This document shows, piece by piece, positions 25,118 to 35,404 of a stretch of 51,902 nucleotides of DNA. Both the position numbers and the translations under genes were made by a program. Position 1 is the stretch's first letter. Each line of letters starts with the position of its first letter. Origin of the DNA: Candidatus Methanoperedens sp. (GTDB lineage: Archaea; Halobacteriota; Methanosarcinia; Methanosarcinales; Methanoperedenaceae); contig JAHFDG010000025.1 in assembly GCA_023249105.1 (NCBI GenBank), forward strand, positions 1-51,902. Reading direction: 5' to 3'. The notes beneath the pieces were generated by a model. It did not search any database and had not been told where the DNA came from. It saw nothing but the letters and a program-made list of their open reading frames with translations.

Positions 25118-25588
25118 ATGCGGGTTGAGGGTGTTAAAATTAAAGAGGTCTTCCAGAATATAATGGATCTTGCCATTATCGGCGCAAATAAGGTCATGTC
25201 CGATGTTGCTGTTGATGCTAAGAGGCGTTGCCCAACCAAGAAGGGTGTCCCTGTAGGAACTGTTTACCGAGCTTATGGTCGCGTGATGAAAGATGTCATG
25301 TTCACAACAAAACGGGGGAAGGATGTAAATTTCATTGCCGACACTGAGATGGGACGCACAGCAGGAAATTTAAGGGCTACCATTAGGAAGGTTGAGAAGG
25401 ATTCAAGGCCAGGTAATATTAGGGTTTACGTAGGTAATCGCGATGTGTGGTACGGAAGGTTTGTGGAATATGGGACTTCGCATTCAAGAAAACAACCATT
25501 CATGCGGCCGTCTTTTCATGCACTCAAGCCAACGATGCAGGCACGCATTGAAGAAGAAATGCGCAAAGAACCGGAAATGAAGAGGTAA
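25118..25588 (+). CDS. HK97 gp10-like neck/tail-completion protein
   Basis: 156 aa starting one base after the T stop. Family outline: N-terminal helix VMSDVAVDAKRRCPTKKGV, central LRATIRKVEKDSRPGNIRVYVGN, and the hallmark WYGRFVEYGTSHSRKQPFMRPSF (interrupted quotation, about 114-136). Members of the gp10/minor capsid-neck family join head and tail. Usually encoded before the tail tube; here it lies after the chaperones. Confidence 0.85.
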   Translation: MRVEGVKIKEVFQNIMDLAIIGANKVMSDVAVDAKRRCPTKKGVPVGTVYRAYGRVMKDVMFTTKRGKDVNFIADTEMGRTAGNLRATIRKVEKDSRPGNIRVYVGNRDVWYGRFVEYGTSHSRKQPFMRPSFHALKPTMQARIEEEMRKEPEMKR

Positions 25589-25591
25589 GCA

Positions 25592-28500
25592 ATGGCAATT
25601 GCGACGCTCTATACAGAGTTGGATTTAGATTTATCAAAATTCCAAGCCAAGCAAAAGAAACTCCTTGAAGATATCAAGAAGGTAGGCACTGCTTCAGAGA
25701 CCGCATTACAACGTGGGTTTACAAATCTTGGCATTACCTCTGATGGCGTCTATAAACTGATGGTGGAGAAGGCCAGAGTATCCTATGAGAGAATAGCCCA
25801 ATCTGCGAAAAAGAGTGCGGATGAACAGTTTCGTGCTCAGTCCGCAATGGTTGCCAAGGTCAATTCTCTCAATCAACAAATGACAGCCAACCCTCTTTAT
25901 GAAACTCTTGGTATCAAATCTCAGGCAGCATATAAAGCTCAAGAAGCTGCAATTATGGCTTCATATAACACAATTAAAAACTCAGGAATGGCATCTTCAG
26001 AAGATCTGATTCGTATTGAACGTGCCAAGAACGCCAAGTTGAAAGAACTCAATAATGAGATGGTTGGCAACCATGAGATGTCAATGGCGTCCATGACGAG
26101 AGCTGTGTTGAGCTTCTATGCGGCTTATTATGTAATCTCCAGTGTGGTTAGGGGAATTAGCGACTTATTTCTGGGCGGTGTTAAGACTATTGATGAAATG
26201 AAGATATCCGCTATTTCTGTTGCTGCTCAAATAACATCCATGCAGGGAACAAGCGGAGATGTAACAGAGAATTTCAGAAAGAATCTTATTTATACGAAGG
26301 CACTTGTCCCTGTATTGATGGAGATCGATGCTTCATCGTTTGCGAATCTTGATAATCTCCAAAAAATGACAATGGCAATGTCTGTCCAGGGTGTTATTCT
26401 TGATATAAACAAGAAGAAACAGATAGATGCTGTAACCGATTTAAGCAATACCATCGCTTTATTTACCGCAAATTCGACTAACCAACAACATCAATTCTCA
26501 CAAGAAGTAAAGGCGCTCTTTAGTGGTCAAATAAGGCCTGGAATAGATATGGTTGCAACCGCAATGGATCAGTTAATAAAAAGACAGGGTGTCTATGCTG
26601 ATGGTCTAAAGGGGTTGTTATCTTATGCCAAGGAAAACAATATAAGCCCACTTGAATTAATGGAACCTTATTTAATTGGCATGAGGGAGGCAAACAAAGA
26701 AATTGAAGGTTTATGGGCGACTGTTAGTTCATCAATAAAGACTTCATGGATGCTTCTTCAACAAGGATTGTTTGCTGATTTTCATAAGAGTCTTGTTGAA
26801 AATGGAAGAAAAATGAATGAATGGTTAAGAAAGAACGCAGATGATATTGTTAAGTCAATCAGCGACATAGCTTCAGGATTGAAGTACGCAACAGAGGCCG
26901 CATTACTGTTTTTAGGGATAACTGTTGGGCTACAAGTGGCAACTGCGGCGTGGATGGCTTTAAGTGCTGCATGGGCGGCAGGAACGATAGTAATAACGCT
27001 ACAACTTGCTGCATTGGCCGCATGGGAGTTTTTTGTTACTGGGTCATTGATTAAGAGCGTTTCAACTCTTGGTGGTGCAATGAAAGCAACTGCCGGTGTT
27101 TTTGCCGCTTTTTTCATTGGATGGGAAATTGGTGGTTGGCTCAATAATTTTGAATGGATTCGCAAGGCCGGTGTCCATATGGTTTATGGGATTGTTGACG
27201 CATGGGCTTATTTTGTAAAGGTTACAGAAAAATCATGGGCACTTATTCAGTCAGTAGCAGAAAAATCAAAAGCTATTTTTACTGATACGAAATTTGCTGA
27301 TATTGATAAACAACTTTTTGCTAATTTTAAAGCTATTGAGGAAACATATAAAAAAGAAAAAGCTTTGCGTGCTGGGATGAAAAAGGAGCAGTTATACGAT
27401 GTTTCAGATGTGGCCATAGCTAAAGCCAAGGCAGCAGAAAAAGCAGCAAAGGATAAGATTGAGACCCCTGAAATTAAAGGCGCAGCAGGGGGCGCATCTG
27501 AAGAAATGCAGAAAAGCATTGACGCGGCAAAGCGTTTGGCTGAATCATGGAAAGACATGAAAAGGACTTTGGAAAATAAAATTGCAATGGAGGGGTTAAG
27601 TGATCTTGAAAAGGAATTATTTAATATAAGGTTTGAGGCAGAAAAACTAATTGAAGACTATAAATCAAAACCAGGAGCCGTAACACTGATTAAAAAAGTT
27701 CAGGTTATGGAAGAAGGTACTGTTAAAAGAAAAGCCGAAGAAGCAAAATATAAAGACATTCTTGCAGACATAAAAAATGCTGAATTTGAGCTTGCCAATA
27801 TTGGTAAAACACAATTAGAAAAAGACCTTGCAGTTATAAAACAAAAATCTGATGCGTTTAGATCTGAAAAGATAGATGAAGTTACCATAACAAAATGGGC
27901 GGAATTGCAAAAACAGATCGCAGAGAACCAAGCAGAAAAAAAAGCGAAAGAAGACAGCGAGAAGTTCGCAAAAGATAAAGCTGATGCATACAGAACCATG
28001 TATGGCGATATGAAGGATCAAACGCAGGAATATTATAATTTCCAGGTAGATGCGCTTCAAAAGGAAGCTGAAAATTATATAAAATTAACCAACGATAAGG
28101 TTTTAGTTGATAAATGGTATTTAAAAAAGAAAAAGGAATTAGACCAGGAACTTGCAATCAGCGGCGATAATTTTTATGAAGGTGCAAAAGCACAATATGA
28201 GCAGATGACTGAAGACCTGTTAACATGGGGTAAAGTTGGCGCTACTACGATGGAAGACATGAGTTCAAATATGCAGCAAACTTTCTCTACTATTTTTATG
28301 GATGTTTGGGATCAAAAACTAAAAACTGCTGAAGATTATTTTATGGCATTTAAACGGTCTATTGCACAAGCATGGGCAGACTTAATGAGTGAAATGATCA
28401 CTCAATGGATACGGCAACAGGTTATAACAGGGCTTTTAACTTTGGCCAGTGCTGGGGCAGGTGGTGGTGCTGGTGCTGGTTTTGCAGCTCTTGGTGCTTC

Positions 28501-28900
28501 TGGCGGAAGTGGAATGGGGGTAGGAGCGCAAAGCGGTGGGTTCACATCGGCGTTCTTAAACCATGGCGGCTGGGCAGCAGACGATTATGCACCAACAAGA
28601 AATGTACCATTAAGAATCTTTGACAATGCACAAAGATATCATGAGGGCATTGGCCCCGATGAACGACCTGCGATAATAAGAAAAGACGAAGGCGTTTTTA
28701 CACAAGGTCAAATGAAAGCAATAGGGGGAAATTTAAGTAAAAAAGAGACCCAAAAAACAGAAGTAAGAGTTGATATTGCCAATATCAATTCACCTGAAAT
28801 GTTTGATGCTTATATGGCATCACCAAGGGGTAAAAATTCCGTTTTAAATATTTTGTCAAGCAACCCCGGTAAAGTTAGCAGAATCATTAGGGCAGCGTGA
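25592..28900 (+). CDS. Tape measure protein
   Basis: 1102 aa. Long helical protein whose length sets tail length. Residues 1-160 coiled coil; residues 165-190 hydrophobic (SMTRAVLSFYAAYYVISSVV); residues 430-520 several hydrophobic helices (LFLGITVGLQVATAAWMAL, LAALAAWEFFV); residues 590-870 Lys/Glu coiled coil; the C-terminal 150 residues have a Gly-rich stretch (GAGGGAGAGF) and IIRKDEGVF as in lambda-type tape measures. At a typical 1.5 angstrom per residue the tail would be about 165 nm. Confidence 0.93.
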   Translation: MAIATLYTELDLDLSKFQAKQKKLLEDIKKVGTASETALQRGFTNLGITSDGVYKLMVEKARVSYERIAQSAKKSADEQFRAQSAMVAKVNSLNQQMTANPLYETLGIKSQAAYKAQEAAIMASYNTIKNSGMASSEDLIRIERAKNAKLKELNNEMVGNHEMSMASMTRAVLSFYAAYYVISSVVRGISDLFLGGVKTIDEMKISAISVAAQITSMQGTSGDVTENFRKNLIYTKALVPVLMEIDASSFANLDNLQKMTMAMSVQGVILDINKKKQIDAVTDLSNTIALFTANSTNQQHQFSQEVKALFSGQIRPGIDMVATAMDQLIKRQGVYADGLKGLLSYAKENNISPLELMEPYLIGMREANKEIEGLWATVSSSIKTSWMLLQQGLFADFHKSLVENGRKMNEWLRKNADDIVKSISDIASGLKYATEAALLFLGITVGLQVATAAWMALSAAWAAGTIVITLQLAALAAWEFFVTGSLIKSVSTLGGAMKATAGVFAAFFIGWEIGGWLNNFEWIRKAGVHMVYGIVDAWAYFVKVTEKSWALIQSVAEKSKAIFTDTKFADIDKQLFANFKAIEETYKKEKALRAGMKKEQLYDVSDVAIAKAKAAEKAAKDKIETPEIKGAAGGASEEMQKSIDAAKRLAESWKDMKRTLENKIAMEGLSDLEKELFNIRFEAEKLIEDYKSKPGAVTLIKKVQVMEEGTVKRKAEEAKYKDILADIKNAEFELANIGKTQLEKDLAVIKQKSDAFRSEKIDEVTITKWAELQKQIAENQAEKKAKEDSEKFAKDKADAYRTMYGDMKDQTQEYYNFQVDALQKEAENYIKLTNDKVLVDKWYLKKKKELDQELAISGDNFYEGAKAQYEQMTEDLLTWGKVGATTMEDMSSNMQQTFSTIFMDVWDQKLKTAEDYFMAFKRSIAQAWADLMSEMITQWIRQQVITGLLTLASAGAGGGAGAGFAALGASGGSGMGVGAQSGGFTSAFLNHGGWAADDYAPTRNVPLRIFDNAQRYHEGIGPDERPAIIRKDEGVFTQGQMKAIGGNLSKKETQKTEVRVDIANINSPEMFDAYMASPRGKNSVLNILSSNPGKVSRIIRAA

Positions 28901-30096
28901 TGGCTGATGTTAATCTAACAATAAGGCCACAATCGTTTAAGTTATCGCATGTATGGAGAACCTCTATACAAAATGCATATAACGGCAATGAAAAAAGAAC
29001 CATGCTTTATACATGGCCGAGGGTCATTCTTGACGTTGAATATATATTATCTCAAAATGATCGAATTAACTGGTTTAAAAGAAATCTAATACAAAAAGAC
29101 ACTTTAACATGGGCTGCTCCAATCTGGTCTGACGAAACAACACTTACATCACAGGCTGCAAGTGGGCAAAAAATACTTGCTGTTGGAAGTACAGATACCA
29201 GACATTTTTATAATGGCAGACAATGTATAATAATAAGCGCAAGCAGTTTTTTATCATATGAAATTGGCACTATTGCAAGTTTTACTTCTACTGAAATAAC
29301 GCTTGTTGATAATTTAGTATCAACATGGGGGGCAGGATCAATAGTTGCTCCTTGGTACGATTTCAGGCTGGAAGATGAACAGGAAATTGGTGCACTTTTT
29401 CAGAAACTACAGAAGATTGAATTAAAATTAACCGAAGAGTTTAAAACATTAAGAACATTTTCATATACGGTTCCGGCATCAGCAGCACCAACATACTTAA
29501 CGTATGATTTATTTTTGTATAAAGCAGCAAACCCTATCCAGTATAATTATAAACGTCCATATGAAGGTGGGCAGTTTTTGGGGCTTGGTTATTATACGGA
29601 TCAATTCGCTTCCGGCAAAAACTTATTAAAAATGAAAACGTCTTTAGTGCGCACAAGCAGAGCAGACATATGGTCGTTGCTTTCTTTCTTTGATTCTAAA
29701 ATGGGCAGGTTTAATCCGTTTTGGATACCGACCTGGAGCAAGGATATTATAGCAACAACGGCTATTTTATCATCAGACACAATAATTAATATTGAGGATA
29801 TATCCTATACCACCTTTTATTTGCTAAATGAAATTATCGGTCGGTACGTTTATATACGATTCCCAAATTCAACATATGTATGCAGAAAAATAACAGATGC
29901 ATCAGCTTCCACTATAACCCTTAGTTCGGCCATTGGAACAGCAGTGGCGCTGGCTGATTTATCTAATTTATTAATCAGTTTTTTAATGTTGTGCCGATTT
30001 GATATTGATACCATAGAAATTGATTACCAAACAAAAACATTTGCAACCTCAGATTTATTTTTTGCAGGTTTATTAGACAATACAATTATCACTTAA
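28900..30096 (+). CDS. Minor tail protein (distal tail-like)
   Basis: 398 aa from the ATG at 28900 (a GTG at 28897 is possible), overlapping the tape measure stop. Beta-rich with aromatic positions: KLSHVWRTSIQNAYNGNEKR, then internal WAAPIWSDETTL and two similar segments with CIIISA/VCRKITDASASTITL. Position between the tape measure and the BR0599-like protein corresponds to the distal tail/tail-tip hub. No family name can be given with certainty. Confidence 0.7.
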   Translation: MADVNLTIRPQSFKLSHVWRTSIQNAYNGNEKRTMLYTWPRVILDVEYILSQNDRINWFKRNLIQKDTLTWAAPIWSDETTLTSQAASGQKILAVGSTDTRHFYNGRQCIIISASSFLSYEIGTIASFTSTEITLVDNLVSTWGAGSIVAPWYDFRLEDEQEIGALFQKLQKIELKLTEEFKTLRTFSYTVPASAAPTYLTYDLFLYKAANPIQYNYKRPYEGGQFLGLGYYTDQFASGKNLLKMKTSLVRTSRADIWSLLSFFDSKMGRFNPFWIPTWSKDIIATTAILSSDTIINIEDISYTTFYLLNEIIGRYVYIRFPNSTYVCRKITDASASTITLSSAIGTAVALADLSNLLISFLMLCRFDIDTIEIDYQTKTFATSDLFFAGLLDNTIIT

Positions 30097-30111
30097 TGAA
30101 AGGTATATAAA

Positions 30112-30924
30112 TTGCCAACCTCAGCATACATAGCAAAGGAAGAAGCTCTTACCCGTAAACCGGTTGAATTATACCATATATGGCGTGATGGCGGCGTTCA
30201 CTGGTATTATACCAGCGGGGACGTTAGCGTTGTGTTTGATACCAATACATATGTTCCTGCAACTATAAAAAGAGGGATGGTAGAGAAAAACAGCGATTTA
30301 GATGTTTCAACTTTGTCGATACAAGCATTTAATCTTGGGACTCCTATATCAGACTTTTTTGCGATTAATCCGGTAGAGGTTTTATGGATTTCAGTTTCAA
30401 AGCTTCACAGAGAACAATCGCCTCTTGAAGCCAATGTTATTTTTCTTGGGCAAATTAAGAATGTAGCGTTTTCCGGAGTTTCTGCTGAAATACATTGTGT
30501 AGGGTTTGAGCAGTTTTTAAAAATGCCTGTTCCGCAATGGAGATTCCAGGTTACATGCAATCATAAAGTATTTGATACTAATTGTAAACTTACAAAAGCA
30601 AGTTATAAAACAACAACAGCCATTACTCTTGATGCAACAAAAACACAGCTTACAAGTGCTGCATTTGATGCATTGGCAGACGGCTATTTTACAGGCGGGG
30701 AAGTTGCTTTTCAAGATGAACACAGAGGTATTATAGCGCATGTGGGTAATTTAGTTACCCTTGCATACCCAATGAAAAATCTTGTTTCAACCAATACGGT
30801 TGACGCATATCCTGGATGCGATGGCAGACCTGAAACATGCAGAGATAAGTTTAATAATGTAATCAATAGTTTGTGGTTTAAGTATATTCCTATTGATAAT
30901 CCGACTCAGAGGACAACAATATAA
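30112..30924 (+). CDS. Tail-tip protein, DUF2163/BR0599 type
   Basis: 270 aa, TTG start with AAAGG upstream. N-terminal part has the DUF2163 outline (VELYHIWRDGGVHWYYTSGD, then TIKRGMVEKNSDLDVSTLSI). The C-terminal part shows the Cys signature of phage BR0599: CNHKVFDTNC (about 158-167) and YPGCDGRPETCRDKFNNVIN (about 232-251), which in gene transfer agents and siphoviruses forms an iron-sulfur-containing baseplate hub. It shares one base with the start of the tip protein. Confidence 0.85.
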   Translation: MPTSAYIAKEEALTRKPVELYHIWRDGGVHWYYTSGDVSVVFDTNTYVPATIKRGMVEKNSDLDVSTLSIQAFNLGTPISDFFAINPVEVLWISVSKLHREQSPLEANVIFLGQIKNVAFSGVSAEIHCVGFEQFLKMPVPQWRFQVTCNHKVFDTNCKLTKASYKTTTAITLDATKTQLTSAAFDALADGYFTGGEVAFQDEHRGIIAHVGNLVTLAYPMKNLVSTNTVDAYPGCDGRPETCRDKFNNVINSLWFKYIPIDNPTQRTTI

Positions 30925-33900
30925 TGGGTACTTTAAGGGATTTTGTTAATTTTGGTACGTCTCCTTGGGCGCTTTTATTCCCGCCATTATATATTGCTGC
31001 CTGGTCTATTTCTCTTTTTTTACCTCCCGATATAAAACCGCCTGGAACACCTGCTCCTGAACTTCAATTAACTCAGAATGAAATAGGTGCGTTAATCCCT
31101 GACTTACTTGGCACTGCTAAAATGGCTGGAAATTTATTATTTTATGGGAATGAGTACGCCATCAAACGTGGAAGTGGTAGTACAAAAAGATATTGGTACA
31201 TAATGACCTGGGGGCTTGGTTTTTTTGTAGGAGAGGGCGAAACTTTATACACAATTTTTTTAGATGAAAAAGTCTTATGGAAAGGCACACTCAATAAGCC
31301 GGGTTCAGGTGGGAAACAATCAATTACTGGGTTAAGTGGGTTTACTGATTCAGGGTATCATTCAGGATCGATTGATGTTTATTTTGGTACTTCCGATCAG
31401 GTTGCAGATGCAGCAATAGGCACAATGAATGGGGACGCAACTTTAAATTCCCCATATCGTGGATTGTTTTATATGATATTTAAAAATTGTTTTATCGGCG
31501 TTAATTCAAAACGAATGCCGAATATCAGCATAGTTGTAAGAAAATCTCCTGTATATGCATTTAATGCCAAAAACACAGTTGGCATATACGATTATAACCC
31601 TATGCACGCCATCTGGCATATAATGACAAAGCTTACTGGTCTACCTTCGACATGGCTTGATACAACTGACTTTTCTGCGGTTGCTGATGCTCTTGGTGAT
31701 GATATGCCAAGTGGATTTGTTTTAAAGGCAAGTAATGGAGCTTATGGGTATATATACAGCCCTATAGATTTTAATGGTAGTTTATATGCTGGTTGCCAAA
31801 CTGGTCAATTATTAAAATGGAACGGTGTTGATGCATGGGTTGTAATGGCAGCTCCTTATTCAGGATGGACGGCAAACCATTACATGCAATCAATTATAGA
31901 ATTTAATGGGAAGATATATGGGGGGGTTGGTGGTGGAAGTAACGCTGCTCCGCTTGGGTGCGCATTACTTGAATGGAATGGACTTGATGCATGGGTTATG
32001 GTTGCTCCGCAAACAACTATAGGGGATGGTTATGATGGACAGGCTTTAAATGTAATAATTGAATTTGATGGAACAATTTTTGGAGGAGACAGATTCGGAA
32101 ATCTTGTAAGATGGAATTTAGTAGACGCATGGCAAAGGGTTGCTTTAAGAATATTACCACCTGAGGAAATAATGTCTCTTGAAGTTTATAATAATGAACT
32201 TTATGGGGGTACATACAAAGCACGTCTTTTTAAATATATTGAAGGTTCAGGATGGGCATTAGCGGCTCCTCAAATAGATGGTACTACTTACCAAATGCGC
32301 TCTATGAAATCATTTAATGGGAAATTGTATGGAGCAACACGATACGGGCATTTACTTGAATGGAATGGAGTAGATGCATGGTCTATCCGTCTGCCTGATA
32401 CTGCATTTAATGAGACATACCAATGGAATATGATTATATACCAAGGGTCGTTATATGTAGGGGCATGGGGTGGGGATGGTTATAGATGGGATGGTAGTTC
32501 GGATGCATGGGAAAATGCAATTACAAGAGCAGTAACTTATAATAGTTATAATGGAATGGTAGTTTTTAATAATAAAATTTATGCAACAACACAAGGAGGT
32601 GGGTTAGTTGAATGGTACATAGCTGTGGGTTGTGGTATAAGTGTATTATTAGCCAATCAGGACGAAGCATTAAATTACATATCAACAATATTACTTCATA
32701 TAAAAGGTATCTTACAGTTTCAAAGTGATGGTAAGTTTCACCCTAAACTAATCAGAAATGATTATGATGCTGGTACATTACAATTATTAGATGAAAACGA
32801 TTTAATTGAACCCCCTGTATTCAAAAGAAAACACTGGATTGATACGTTAAATGAGATTAAGGTGCAATATTCTTTCCTTGACAGAAATGCAGCTGTAATC
32901 GACTTGAGGCAATCAACGGCTGACCCTGTGGCAGTCGATATGGGTAATTATAATGTACAAGGTAGAACCGTATCAAAAACAATTCAGTACGCTTTATTTA
33001 CCACAAATAAAAATGCTGTATGGGCAGGAAGATTAGATTTGCTCGCAGCATCTTATCCGTTTGCAGTATTACAATTTAAAGTAAACAGAAACATGTTCCA
33101 ACTTCTGCCAGGAGATTGTTTTAAGTTTTCCTATGCCGCCAATGGAATTTCAAACATGATTTGCAGAGTGTTAAATATATCTGAAGAGGAACTTGAATCG
33201 GAAGACATCACAATAGACGCTTCGGAAGATTTTTACTCTATTTCAAGCGCAATCACTGAATACACAGACCCAACAACACCATCTGTTGTTTTGCCTGATT
33301 ATACAATAGTATATTATACATATCAAAAAGTTATGGAAACGCCTTATGACATGGTTGTGGATCCTGCAATAATAGAAGTGCTGCCTGTAGCATGCCCAAC
33401 ATCAAGCCTTGATCAAGGATTCGAGTTTGATATCAGTCTTGATGGAGGCGCATCATACACCATGATTGATGACATGGAAAATCTTGTCCCATGCGGAACT
33501 CTTGTGGCGGAATATCCATCAACTACTTATACAATTGATAATATAACTGGGTTTACTATTGATTTTGAATATGGGGCTTTTCAGATAATGAGCTGTGCAT
33601 TTTCTCAAGCCATTTCTGGGTCTGTAAATGTTGGTTTGCTTGGCAATGAGATTATATTTTTTCAAAATATAACGCTTGTATCGGGAACACAATATAAAAT
33701 AGATGTTGTTTTCCGTGGCCGTATGGATACTGCTAAACAAACTCATGCCATTGGAACAGTATTTTATTTTCTTGGTGTTAATTCAGAAAGCGTAACAACT
33801 TCCGGCCTTATTGCAGGCGTAACTCGTGGGTTTAAGTTAATTCCATATAACGATTTATTTTACGGAACTGTGGCGGGGGCAACCAATATTAACCTTGCAT

Positions 33901-34283
33901 TAACAGGGCGGGCGCAAATCCCATATCCGCCTGTGAATTTAACTGCTAACTCCGAAGGTATCCTGCCTACATATACAGCCGATATTGTTCTTGCATGGTC
34001 TCCAAGAAAAAGAGGTTACGGCGCAGGCACAGGCATCCCAGGAACGATCTTGCCCGATGGTACATGGGAAGGGTTATTTGAAGTTGAAATATGGGTGTCA
34101 GGAACGCTAAAACGAACCACAAGCGCCATCAATGCAATTACGTGGACTTACACGTCTGCGATGAACACATCGGATAACGGATCGCTTGCGGCAAGTGTCT
34201 TGTGTAAAGTGTTGAATTATCGTACAGTCGATGCCGTGAATTATGAATCAACGCAAGCTGAAATTACTTGCAAAAAGGTTTAA
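30924..34283 (+). CDS. J-like tail tip/receptor-binding protein with inserted beta-propeller
   Basis: 1119 aa. Residues 10-45 are hydrophobic (WALLFPPLYIAAWSISLF), as in many tip-attachment proteins. About 55-262 and 563-720 make up the lambda J-like core: YNPMHAIWHIMTKLTGLPS, FSAVADALGDDMPSGF, then GCGISVLLANQDEALNYIST and LLHIKGILQFQSDGKFHP. Between them lie about seven repeats of the kind FNGKLYGATRYGHLLEWNG-(V/L)-DAW, which predict a propeller. The C-terminal third has FnIII-like segments. It closes the tail and contacts the receptor; the propeller probably determines host range. Confidence 0.85.
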   Translation: MGTLRDFVNFGTSPWALLFPPLYIAAWSISLFLPPDIKPPGTPAPELQLTQNEIGALIPDLLGTAKMAGNLLFYGNEYAIKRGSGSTKRYWYIMTWGLGFFVGEGETLYTIFLDEKVLWKGTLNKPGSGGKQSITGLSGFTDSGYHSGSIDVYFGTSDQVADAAIGTMNGDATLNSPYRGLFYMIFKNCFIGVNSKRMPNISIVVRKSPVYAFNAKNTVGIYDYNPMHAIWHIMTKLTGLPSTWLDTTDFSAVADALGDDMPSGFVLKASNGAYGYIYSPIDFNGSLYAGCQTGQLLKWNGVDAWVVMAAPYSGWTANHYMQSIIEFNGKIYGGVGGGSNAAPLGCALLEWNGLDAWVMVAPQTTIGDGYDGQALNVIIEFDGTIFGGDRFGNLVRWNLVDAWQRVALRILPPEEIMSLEVYNNELYGGTYKARLFKYIEGSGWALAAPQIDGTTYQMRSMKSFNGKLYGATRYGHLLEWNGVDAWSIRLPDTAFNETYQWNMIIYQGSLYVGAWGGDGYRWDGSSDAWENAITRAVTYNSYNGMVVFNNKIYATTQGGGLVEWYIAVGCGISVLLANQDEALNYISTILLHIKGILQFQSDGKFHPKLIRNDYDAGTLQLLDENDLIEPPVFKRKHWIDTLNEIKVQYSFLDRNAAVIDLRQSTADPVAVDMGNYNVQGRTVSKTIQYALFTTNKNAVWAGRLDLLAASYPFAVLQFKVNRNMFQLLPGDCFKFSYAANGISNMICRVLNISEEELESEDITIDASEDFYSISSAITEYTDPTTPSVVLPDYTIVYYTYQKVMETPYDMVVDPAIIEVLPVACPTSSLDQGFEFDISLDGGASYTMIDDMENLVPCGTLVAEYPSTTYTIDNITGFTIDFEYGAFQIMSCAFSQAISGSVNVGLLGNEIIFFQNITLVSGTQYKIDVVFRGRMDTAKQTHAIGTVFYFLGVNSESVTTSGLIAGVTRGFKLIPYNDLFYGTVAGATNINLALTGRAQIPYPPVNLTANSEGILPTYTADIVLAWSPRKRGYGAGTGIPGTILPDGTWEGLFEVEIWVSGTLKRTTSAINAITWTYTSAMNTSDNGSLAASVLCKVLNYRTVDAVNYESTQAEITCKKV

Positions 34284-34301
34284 AGGGGGTAAAATAAAAC
34301 T

Positions 34302-35114
34302 ATGACAACCACAAATTTCGGCTTGCACACAGTTGACTACGGAGTCACAGGATGGGACACAATCATGACAACCGATATGGAAATATTGGACGCTCAAGTG
34401 CCAACCAGAATAACAGGAACGCTTGGGGAAACTGTATCTGCATATCAAGCAGTGTATTTTAAAGCCTCTGACAGCAAATGGTATAAGGCAAAAGCTGATG
34501 GCTTTCTACAAGGGACAATTGCGATAGCCATCGAAGCAGGAGTCTTAAACGATGTTATCAGGCTTCACCGTATGGGGAAGATAACAAATGCCGGATGGAG
34601 TTGGTCTTCTCTCGGCGATCCCATATATCTTGATCCTTCTACAGCAGGATCTTTAACACAGACTCAACCTCCTATCAATGCTCAAATAGTGGGTTATGCG
34701 ATCGCCGCAACCATTATATTGGTGCATATCCAAAATGTTCCATTTTTAAAACAGCAAGCAACTCCGACTGCCAAAACAACAGCAGTAACTTTAACCATTG
34801 CTGAATTGCTTACAAAAATAATTACAGGCACACATACAGCAGGCGCAACCGCAGCATATACATTGCCCACAGGTACTCTTTGTGAGGGGGGGATGACATT
34901 TAAAGTTGATGATTGTTTTGATTGGTCTTTGATTAATCTTTCTGCTGCTGCGATTGATACAATAACTCTAACTGCCGGAACAGGGCATACCATTGTTGGT
35001 AATCCAATAGTGCAATCAGCTCATTCTACAACGGGTGGAATATATGGCAATTCTGCCATATTTAGAACAAGAAAAACTGCAACAAATACGTTTGTTACAT
35101 ACAGAATTTCGTGA
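34302..35114 (+). CDS. Virion protein of the tail tip/fibre region
   Basis: 270 aa, preceded by AAAGGGGG with 9-base spacing. The first half resembles a capsid or fibre decoration domain: TLGETVSAYQAVYFKASDSKWYKAKADG, a motif seen in phage structural proteins with DUF2190-like strands. The second half is a Thr/Ala-rich beta domain. Closest to the J-like gene; probably a fibre or tip accessory. Confidence 0.65.
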   Translation: MTTTNFGLHTVDYGVTGWDTIMTTDMEILDAQVPTRITGTLGETVSAYQAVYFKASDSKWYKAKADGFLQGTIAIAIEAGVLNDVIRLHRMGKITNAGWSWSSLGDPIYLDPSTAGSLTQTQPPINAQIVGYAIAATIILVHIQNVPFLKQQATPTAKTTAVTLTIAELLTKIITGTHTAGATAAYTLPTGTLCEGGMTFKVDDCFDWSLINLSAAAIDTITLTAGTGHTIVGNPIVQSAHSTTGGIYGNSAIFRTRKTATNTFVTYRIS

Positions 35115-35129
35115 AAAAGGCGGCTTTTT

Positions 35130-35306
35130 ATGAATAAAGAAATCACAACAGTTTATAAAGAGGTTCGCAAGTTAAAAAAACTCGCAAGAGAGCTTTTTCC
35201 TGATAAAAAAGATCAGGAATTGATTGAGCCAATTATTCAAGAATTTAAAAAGGTGATTTTAGAAAATCAAGGCTATACATTACCATTAGTTTCAAAAGAT
35301 CGTTGA
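35130..35306 (+). CDS. Small helical hypothetical protein
   Basis: 58 aa: ATG 35130, TGA 35304, with AAGGCGG upstream. Basic-acidic helical protein (VYKEVRKLKKLARELFPDKK, IIQEFKKVILE). Located between tip and lysis genes. 35307-35392 follows with an imperfect hairpin near 35364-35390 and no gene. Confidence 0.5.
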   Translation: MNKEITTVYKEVRKLKKLARELFPDKKDQELIEPIIQEFKKVILENQGYTLPLVSKDR

Positions 35307-35404
35307 ACGTGGTTGATTTGGCGAAGTCATAGGATAGAATGCACGGCTGACAAGGGTTTTCAAGGTTATATATACTGAAATATAACTTTAAGATGGAGTG
35401 GAAT

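Noticed and set aside
26782-28060. Several minus-strand ORFs of 80-127 aa opposite the tape measure
   Set aside because: They lack ribosome sites and mirror the coding frame of a long helical gene.
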